This document shows positions 58,541 through 64,000 of a stretch of 64,000 bases of DNA, piece after piece. A model generated the notes under the pieces. The model did not search any database and was not told the origin of the DNA. It was given only the letters and a program-made list of their open reading frames with translations. A program made the translations under genes and the position numbers. Positions within the stretch are counted from its first letter, which is position 1. Every line of letters starts with the position of its first letter. Origin of the DNA: Haliscomenobacter sp. (GTDB taxonomy: Bacteria; Bacteroidota; Bacteroidia; Chitinophagales; Saprospiraceae); the NCBI RefSeq assembly GCF_016718685.1, contig NZ_JADKCX010000012.1:1-64000 (forward strand), in the 5' to 3' direction.

Positions 58541-58640
58541 GGGTTCGAAGGTTCGGGGGTTCGAAGGTTCGGGGTTCGAGGGTTCGAGGGTTCGGGAGTT
58601 AAACCCAAGAACCTTCGAACCCCCGAACTCCCGAACCTTC
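58541..58640. repeat. GTTCGRGG tandem-unit hairpin, copy 4
   Basis: Left arm units are GTTCGAAG, GTTCGGGG, GTTCGAAG, GTTCGGG, GTTCGAGG twice, GTTCGGGA; the right arm (58603-58640) has AACCTTCG, AACCCCCG, AACTCCCG, AACCTTC. It lies between the amidohydrolase stop and the OmpA gene start. Read on the minus strand it is open and encodes SNPRTPNLRTPEPSNP. Confidence 0.9.
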
Positions 58641-58645
58641 AGTCC

Positions 58646-60220
58646 CTAAAACCTTTTCAAAATCTTTCCCGGTTTTTTCTCAGTAAGTTTTCCTTTCTCT
58701 ATAACGGCTACTCCATTTACAAAAACGTATTCCATGCCCGTAGAATAAGCATGGGGTTGGTCATAAGTTGCAGGTGCGGTGATTTTGTTGGGATCAAAAA
58801 TCAAAATATCGGCAGCTTTACCAGGACGCAGTTGGCCTCGGTCACTCAAGTTAAAGCGGGTAGCGGGCAAAGTGGTCATCTTGCGGATGGCTTCTTCCAG
58901 TGCCATGATCTTTTGTTCTCGGACGTATTCGGCAAGAACGCGTGCGTTGGTTCCATAAGCCCGGGGGTGCAGCATGCTCCGCCCAAAGCTGGCTACGCCA
59001 GCATCGGAGGCAATCATACAAAAGGGAAAATTCATGATTTTTTTGACATCTTCTTCGCCCATTTTGTGGAATACCATTTGGACGCGGGGGCCACGGGAGC
59101 AAAGTTTGAGGATGGTTTCAATTTCATCGTCCAGGCTATACGCACTGCCTTTGGATTTTTGGGTCACCGTGGGAATGGATTTGCCATTCAAGGTCGTATC
59201 CCAGGGGCAATTGGCAATTACGGCAAAACTGTAGTTGTCTGCACCACTTTCGGCCAACATTTTTTTCATTTCGGCAACGATACTGGCCTTGGTTTTGACA
59301 TTCGCCAGCCTGATTTTCAGGGAATCCGTCCCGCCGCCCAAAGCCCAATCCGGTAGCTGGGTGCTGAGGGTGGTGCTGCTGGCGGTGTAAGGGTATTGAT
59401 CCACCATCACATCGATGCCCGCGCTGCGGTAATCGTACAGTTTGCTCAGCAAGGAATCACTTTTGCCCCAGGAGGCTTTGCCAGCTACTTTAAGGTGAGA
59501 AATTTCGACCGGGATTTTGGCTTCTCGCCCAATCGTAATCGCTTCTGCTACCGCGTCAAACACGCGATGGTCTTCGTGGCGAATGTGCGAAGCGTAGATG
59601 CCCTGATTTGCTGCGGCAATTTTGGCCAAAGCAACAATCTCATCGGTTTTGGCAAAAGTGCCCGGAATGTAAATCAAGCCAGTGGAAAGTCCCAAAGCCC
59701 CATCCTTCATGGCCTTGGTCATGAGTGCTTGCATTTGGGTGAGTTCTTTTTCCGTGGGTGCCCGGTTTACGGATCCCATGACTTCGCTGCGGATGGTGTT
59801 GTGCCCTGCCAGTGCCCCTACGTTAAGGGCGATGCCCAATTTTTCCAGTTCCTGAAAAAATGCGCCGAGGTCTTTGGCTGAATTGCCGCAGTTGCCCGTT
59901 ACCACCGAAGTTACCCCGTCAAAGAGGAAATTGGCAGCGCCGGGATTGGGCTGAATACTGCCTTCGATATGGGTATGCACATCGATAAAGCCGGGGCAAA
60001 CAATCTTACCCGTAGCGTCGATGGTTTGCACTGCCGTTGCGCCAGACAATCCGCCGATCACCGCAATTTTGCCGTCCCGAACCCCCAGATCAATTTTCAT
60101 ACGGGGTTGCCCCGTTCCATCAACCACCAAGCCGTTTTTGATGAGCAAATCGAAGGTAGGTTGTGCCTGAGCACTGATTGCCAAAAGAATATAAAAAACA
60201 ATATGCAGTAGTCGTTTCAT
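58646..60220 (-). CDS. N-acyl-D-amino-acid deacylase (D-aminoacylase) family amidohydrolase
   Basis: A signal peptide (LLHIVFYILLAISAQAQ) precedes a 505-residue amidohydrolase. Metal-site motifs are seen: VCPGFIDVHTHIEG (HxH of strand 1), TSVVTGNCGNSAKD, ASHIRHEDHRV and VEISHLKVAGKASWGK (two later histidines), and SDAGVASFGRSMLHPRAYG with the catalytic aspartate. The final composite domain reads GQLRPGKAADILIFDPNKI. The family removes acyl groups from N-acyl-D-amino acids with zinc; a periplasmic location is implied by the signal. Intact. It is followed at its 3' side by a GTTCGRGG hairpin. Confidence 0.93.
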   Translation of the reverse strand: MKRLLHIVFYILLAISAQAQPTFDLLIKNGLVVDGTGQPRMKIDLGVRDGKIAVIGGLSGATAVQTIDATGKIVCPGFIDVHTHIEGSIQPNPGAANFLFDGVTSVVTGNCGNSAKDLGAFFQELEKLGIALNVGALAGHNTIRSEVMGSVNRAPTEKELTQMQALMTKAMKDGALGLSTGLIYIPGTFAKTDEIVALAKIAAANQGIYASHIRHEDHRVFDAVAEAITIGREAKIPVEISHLKVAGKASWGKSDSLLSKLYDYRSAGIDVMVDQYPYTASSTTLSTQLPDWALGGGTDSLKIRLANVKTKASIVAEMKKMLAESGADNYSFAVIANCPWDTTLNGKSIPTVTQKSKGSAYSLDDEIETILKLCSRGPRVQMVFHKMGEEDVKKIMNFPFCMIASDAGVASFGRSMLHPRAYGTNARVLAEYVREQKIMALEEAIRKMTTLPATRFNLSDRGQLRPGKAADILIFDPNKITAPATYDQPHAYSTGMEYVFVNGVAVIEKGKLTEKKPGKILKRF

Positions 60221-60323
60221 AGTTTTCCAATCTAAACAGCTTTTTCGATTGGAAAAATAGCGGATTTTTTTGGATTAAATGATTAGACGGTGTTAATTGT
60301 TTAGACTTGTTGCATGGAGTCTT

Positions 60324-62582
60324 TCACCTCGACCAGCGCAATCCCAAATATAATTCACGCCCGTGGATAGGGCTGAAGGCGTACGCCGTATCGAAAAAAG
60401 GACTAAATCCAGGCTGGGTTTGTGGATCGTTGAACCCCACCAATGGCGAATAGACCTGGCGGTAATCGAACAGGTTTTGTACCCCACCAAAGATCTCCAG
60501 CTTGGCTTTGGGCAGGTTTTTGGTCAATTGCAAGTTGTGGATAGAAAAAACCGGAGAGCTGGTAGGCCGGGGTGTCTCCAAAGGTTTGCCCATCGCATCC
60601 AGGTCGAATACTTCGGGGAGCGCCATCGAACCCGTCCAGTTGGCGGTATAAGCCATGGTCAGTCCCAATTTTTTAAAGCGGTAGTTGAGCACCGTCAAGC
60701 CCGTCCATTTAGGGGCAAAAGGAATGGGCTGGGTGGCATATTGCCCGTTTTCGACCTGGTCATGCTGGATACTGGTCAAAAAACTGGCGCCAATGGTGTA
60801 GCTCAGCGGAAAACGAAACTGCTGCTGAATCGATACATTGACCCCTCTGGTTTGGGCATACCCATCGGTATTGGCGTAAATGATTTTTCCAGGCGTAGCA
60901 TAATTCGGGATAATTTTGTTCATGAAGTGGGTAAAAAACGCGTCAATGTCCAGTACACCCTGGCTTTCTCCCATCGTAAAAATGTGGTTGTAATTGAGTG
61001 AAAGATTATACGAACGTTCAGGTTCCAATTCTTCTTCAATCACCACCTCGCGCTGCCCAGTGACGAAGGCGTGGTCTTCAGTAAACAGGTTTACCAATCG
61101 AAATCCGGTACCTGCGTTGAAGCGCCAGGTGGTCCAATCGCCCGATTTGTACTTGAGGTTCAAGCGGGGTGAAAAGATCGGGCCATTGTTTTTGTACTGG
61201 TCCAGTCTTGAACCCAACAGGAGCGTCAGTTTGGAATCCACAGTCCATTCATCCTGTACAAAAACCCCGGGAATGTATTGCACATCCGCACGACCGGGTG
61301 TAGCCACGGTATTGTCGTCGTAACGTTGCAAGCGATTGGTCAGCCCCAACAGCAAATCGTGTTTACCTGCCTTGGGATTCCAGATGAAGTTAGAAAACCC
61401 AATCTGTTGTTCGGCCTTATACAAAGCCGCACCGTAATAGCTGTTTTGGTCATGGGTATTGAAGGCAAAATCGATCCACATGCGGGTTTTGGTTGCCAAA
61501 TCGTAGGTCCCAAATAACTCGGCGCGCTGGGTGTAAATGCTCTCGCCGTAATACGTATCGCTTCCGCGAATGTTGCGATAAGCGCGATTTTTGACAAAAG
61601 CTTCTACCCCATTCCGACGGTCTTCGTTGTACCATTTGGCAAACACGTTGAAGCGGCGATGCTCAGGCCGATCCATCGACCATTTGCTGAACAAAGTGTA
61701 GCGATCCAGATGGATGCGATCGCTAAAACCGTCGCCATTCGAATCGTCAAAAGAATTGCTGTAGCCCCAATCCAGTCCCCAATAGGTATTCCATTTGCCC
61801 ACTTTAGGGGCAAAACTGAGGGTACCAAAGGATTCTCCGTGCGTAGAAGCCATGGTGCTAAAGCCGAATTTTGGCTGCCGACCGGGGTCTTTGGTGATGA
61901 CGTTGATCACGCCCGCCACGGCTTCGGAGCCGTACAAGGTGGAGTTCGGCCCCTTGATGACTTCGATGCGCTCGATGAAAGTGGTCGGTATGCCATTAAG
62001 CCCGTACACCGCCGATAAGTTGCCGTACAGGGGCGTGCCGTCAATCAGCACCGCCGTATACGCGCCAGGCAATCCATTGATGCTGAAACTATTGGTAAAA
62101 CAGACCCCACAGGCAACCGTTTCCTGTACGCCGTTGATCATTTTGATGCTCTCGGTCAGGTTGGTCGGGGCGCTGTTGCGCATCAGGTACTGGTGGGTAA
62201 TGACGTCTATTTTTACGGGTGATTCCTTGACAAAGGTTTCTTTCATGGCACCGGTAATCACCACTTCCTGGAGCCCGAGGATGTCCTCTTGCAGCTCGAT
62301 GTTGCCCAATTCCATCAGCCCTTCCGATATGTCAACTTGCCGGGAGAAGGGCTGGTAACCTAGTGCAGAGATGTTGATTTCATACTGCCCTTTGGCCAGG
62401 TTTTCGATGATAAAAGATCCATCTTCAGTCGTAATGGCCCCCCAGGCCGTTCCTTTGATTTGGGCATGGGCGTAGGGTACGGGAATTCCTTCGTGCAAAA
62501 CGATGCCGTGTAAGCGGGCATTTTGCGCACTCAACACGAAAGGAAACAACAACAAGAACAGGAATGTATAACGAGCCAACAT
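60324..62582 (-). CDS. TonB-dependent receptor behind a DtxR-type box
   Basis: I place the start at 62582 (MLARYTFLFLLLFPFVLSAQ), a clean signal peptide; a GTG 33 bases upstream is less likely. The carboxypeptidase-like domain (LHGIVLHEGIPVPYAHAQIK) leads to the plug (TESIKMINGVQETVACGVCF, INGLPGAYTAVLIDGTPLYG, IERIEVIKGPNSTLYGSEAV) and a barrel ending GRELYLGLRWSR. The CGVC pair in the plug is known from a group of Bacteroidota receptors. A palindrome like a DtxR/MntR box lies 45-80 bases upstream, so metal-dependent control and iron, manganese or siderophore transport are inferred. 752 residues, intact. Confidence 0.9.
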   Translation of the reverse strand: MLARYTFLFLLLFPFVLSAQNARLHGIVLHEGIPVPYAHAQIKGTAWGAITTEDGSFIIENLAKGQYEINISALGYQPFSRQVDISEGLMELGNIELQEDILGLQEVVITGAMKETFVKESPVKIDVITHQYLMRNSAPTNLTESIKMINGVQETVACGVCFTNSFSINGLPGAYTAVLIDGTPLYGNLSAVYGLNGIPTTFIERIEVIKGPNSTLYGSEAVAGVINVITKDPGRQPKFGFSTMASTHGESFGTLSFAPKVGKWNTYWGLDWGYSNSFDDSNGDGFSDRIHLDRYTLFSKWSMDRPEHRRFNVFAKWYNEDRRNGVEAFVKNRAYRNIRGSDTYYGESIYTQRAELFGTYDLATKTRMWIDFAFNTHDQNSYYGAALYKAEQQIGFSNFIWNPKAGKHDLLLGLTNRLQRYDDNTVATPGRADVQYIPGVFVQDEWTVDSKLTLLLGSRLDQYKNNGPIFSPRLNLKYKSGDWTTWRFNAGTGFRLVNLFTEDHAFVTGQREVVIEEELEPERSYNLSLNYNHIFTMGESQGVLDIDAFFTHFMNKIIPNYATPGKIIYANTDGYAQTRGVNVSIQQQFRFPLSYTIGASFLTSIQHDQVENGQYATQPIPFAPKWTGLTVLNYRFKKLGLTMAYTANWTGSMALPEVFDLDAMGKPLETPRPTSSPVFSIHNLQLTKNLPKAKLEIFGGVQNLFDYRQVYSPLVGFNDPQTQPGFSPFFDTAYAFSPIHGRELYLGLRWSR

Positions 62583-62626
62583 AGCTTTGGTGATTTTGGG
62601 TAACAAATTCACCACTAAGGTAAGCA

Positions 62627-62662
62627 GAAATTTTTATTTAGGCAAGTCTAAATAAAAATTTC
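62627..62662 (-). promoter_or_regulatory. Perfect palindrome with DtxR/MntR-like core
   Basis: GAAATTTTTATTTAG and CTAAATAAAAATTTC are exact inverses around a 6-base spacer. The core TTTAGGCAAGTCTAAA (62637-62652) has the form of DtxR/IdeR/MntR boxes (TTAGGnnAnnCTAA type). It is the only such palindrome near the receptor start. Confidence 0.6.
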
Positions 62663-62723
62663 GTCTAGCCTTTTTGTATGCAACGATACGGCATAAGTCT
62701 GGAGATGCGACCAAAGCGACATC

Positions 62724-62830
62724 AATGGGAGCGCGGATGACGCGGATTTGGCGGATTTACGCGGATTATAGTTGTGCGTAAATTGAGATCCGCGTAAACC
62801 CGCTCGATCAGCGTCATCCGCGCTCCCATT
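62724..62830. repeat. Long inverted repeat with GCGGATT units
   Basis: AATGGGAGCGCGGATGACGC is repeated as its exact inverse at 62811-62830, and the interior carries GCGGAT units (GGCGGATTTACGCGGAT against ATCCGCGTAAACCCGC). GCGGATT-type repeats are widespread in bacterial genomes. It occupies the space between the dehydrogenase and the divergent receptor operon. Confidence 0.85.
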
Positions 62831-62877
62831 GCGTTATATCATTTAAAGATAAAGCAAAATCCCTAAAAAGCCCGCCA

Positions 62878-64000
62878 TCACACCATCCCGACCAAATCCC
62901 CCACCAATTCACTATCCTTCACCAATTCCTCCAAACGTTTGGGAATGCGGAAGCGCGAGCCATATTTGCTGCGCAAATCTTTGCAGCGGGCGATGAACGC
63001 CTCTACCCCATAATCGGCGATGTATTGAATGGTGCCCCCTTTGAACGAAGGAAAACCCCAGCCGTGAATGCTGCCCAAATTGGCCGCCGCGATCGAATTG
63101 ATCACCCCCTCCTGCATGCACCATACCGCCTCCAAGACCTGCGAAATGAGCAGCCGATCAATCAATTCCTGGCGGTCAAAGTCGTGGAGTTGGGGCCCAA
63201 AATGGGTGCTCAACTCGGGCCAAAGCTGGCGTTGACCATCTTCGGCGTATGCATAAAACCCCGCTTTTTTATGGCGTCCGGGGCGCTGGAGTTCTTGCAG
63301 CATTTTATCGAGTGCTTCTACCGCCGGGTGCGGGATGTACTTGGGACCGTAGTGATCACCGGCCTGGCTTTCGTAGTTGAATACCAGATTGAGGCCCAGG
63401 TCATCAGCCAAGGCCAGGGCACCTTTGGGCATCCCCGCCTGCCGACCCAGGTTTTCGATCAAAGCTGGAGGATAACCCTCCTTGAGCATGGTGATGCCTT
63501 CCAGGATGTAGGTGTTTTGCACCCGCGCCGCATAAAAACCCCAGTCGTCTTTGACAATGATGGGCGTTTTTTGGATGGCCTTTACAAAGTCGAAGGCACG
63601 CGCAACGGTTTCCTCAGAGGTGCGTGCCCCGCGTACAATCTCCACCAGTGGCACTTCATCGGCGGGATGAAAAAAGTGGAGACCCACGTAATTGTCGGGG
63701 CGCATGGATACTTCGGCCAGTTTGGTGATCGGAATCGACACCGTATTGCTGGCCATAAAGGAATAATCGTCCATAAAAGCCTCCGCTTCCTTGGTTACTT
63801 TTTGTTTGACCATGGCGTTTTCAAATACCGCTTCGATTACCAAATCGCAGGTTTCAAACTCGCGCGGGTCTTCGGTGGTGACAATGCGTTGCAGCATTTT
63901 GTCCCCCTCCGCTTTGGTCATTTCGCCAGATTGGATGAGTGGATGGAGTTTGTTGCGCACGTAATCCCGGCCGCGCTCGGCGATGAGTTTGGATACGTCT
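62878..64000 (-). CDS. 3-hydroxyacyl-CoA dehydrogenase, C-terminal part (runs off the window)
   Basis: The visible 374 residues contain most of the NAD-binding dehydrogenase domain (FETCDLVIEAVFENAMVKQK; MASNTVSIPITKLAEVSMRP; VGLHFFHPADEVPLVEIVRG with the catalytic His and Glu) and both helical C-terminal domains (ALALADDLGLNLVFNYESQA; KAGFYAY; EGVINSIAAANLGSIHGWGF). The start lies beyond base 64000; the residue motifs upstream fit the fusion with enoyl-CoA hydratase seen in FadB/FadJ. It catalyses the third step of beta-oxidation, L-3-hydroxyacyl-CoA to 3-ketoacyl-CoA. The hydratase half, if present, is not in view. Confidence 0.9.
   Translation of the reverse strand, partial: DVSKLIAERGRDYVRNKLHPLIQSGEMTKAEGDKMLQRIVTTEDPREFETCDLVIEAVFENAMVKQKVTKEAEAFMDDYSFMASNTVSIPITKLAEVSMRPDNYVGLHFFHPADEVPLVEIVRGARTSEETVARAFDFVKAIQKTPIIVKDDWGFYAARVQNTYILEGITMLKEGYPPALIENLGRQAGMPKGALALADDLGLNLVFNYESQAGDHYGPKYIPHPAVEALDKMLQELQRPGRHKKAGFYAYAEDGQRQLWPELSTHFGPQLHDFDRQELIDRLLISQVLEAVWCMQEGVINSIAAANLGSIHGWGFPSFKGGTIQYIADYGVEAFIARCKDLRSKYGSRFRIPKRLEELVKDSELVGDLVGMV

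Noticed and set aside
58751..59356. Open frame of 201 residues on the plus strand
   Set aside because: It lies wholly antisense to the intact D-aminoacylase gene and has no domain.
60363..61001. Open frame of 212 residues on the plus strand
   Set aside because: Antisense to the intact TonB receptor; no start context or recognisable motif.

Overview
The window looks like chromosome of a Bacteroidota bacterium, most likely of the Saprospirales (Haliscomenobacter/Lewinella-like; the lineage is inferred, not proven). Reasons: Bacteroidota-type promoters (TTTG, about 20 bp, TAnnTTTG) at several genes, a type IX secretion C-terminal sorting domain, TonB-dependent receptors with N-terminal carboxypeptidase-like domains, LytTR/His_kinase pairs, an AraC-tailed hybrid sensor kinase, YceI proteins and an OmpA/TPR/PD40 protein. 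I saw no rRNA, tRNA, CRISPR array or transposase.

Layout. 0.1-4 kb: heavily frameshifted remains of a lipoprotein, a Gfo/Idh/MocA oxidoreductase and two ferritin-like proteins. 4.2-10.4 kb: a zinc-ribbon membrane protein, an S9 peptidase lacking its 5' end, and a hybrid sensor kinase. 10.4-16.8 kb: secreted accessory proteins (repeat propeller, crystallin/bulb-lectin protein, large coiled-coil protein) with a 159-bp MITE and a duplicated kinase 3' end. 16.7-21.5 kb: a PIN toxin-antitoxin remnant, a membrane-anchored concanavalin-like protein, a T9SS esterase, and an N-acyltransferase plus ICMT-like methyltransferase pair. 21.5-28.8 kb: guaB, a YceI-porin-YceI cluster, a PLP decarboxylase and a YdeI/OmdA protein. 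28.8-35.1 kb: a LytS/LytTR two-component system and a PKD surface protein with a lipoprotein. 35.2-41 kb: a 1374-residue CHAT protease-STAND NTPase-TM-WD40 protein divergent from a nitrilase/GNAT pair. 41-43.7 kb: a fasciclin protein and iscSUA. 43.9-47 kb: a cassette of a leaderless subtilase, a stand-alone copy of its C-terminal domain, a small Gly/Ala/Ser-rich protein, an AraC-type regulator and a small unknown. 47-52 kb: a GH109-like enzyme, methylmalonyl-CoA mutase small subunit and a PD40 protein. 52-55.6 kb: a Fur/Zur-type regulator divergent from a TonB receptor and lipoprotein (probable zinc uptake). 55.6-64 kb: TerC, OmpA/TPR/PD40 protein, D-aminoacylase, a TonB receptor behind a DtxR-type palindrome, and the C-terminal part of a 3-hydroxyacyl-CoA dehydrogenase cut by the window edge.

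Two features run across the window. First, over twenty genes carry frameshifts or stops, including iscS and iscU, which cells need; much of this is probably sequence error rather than true decay, so the breaks should be read with caution. Second, intergenic spaces carry hairpins whose arms are short tandem units: four built from GTTCGRGG, one from GATGAGA-like units, and a related one inside the coding region of a receiver domain. The best leads for undescribed biology are these hairpin elements, the subtilase cassette and the CHAT-STAND-WD40 protein.
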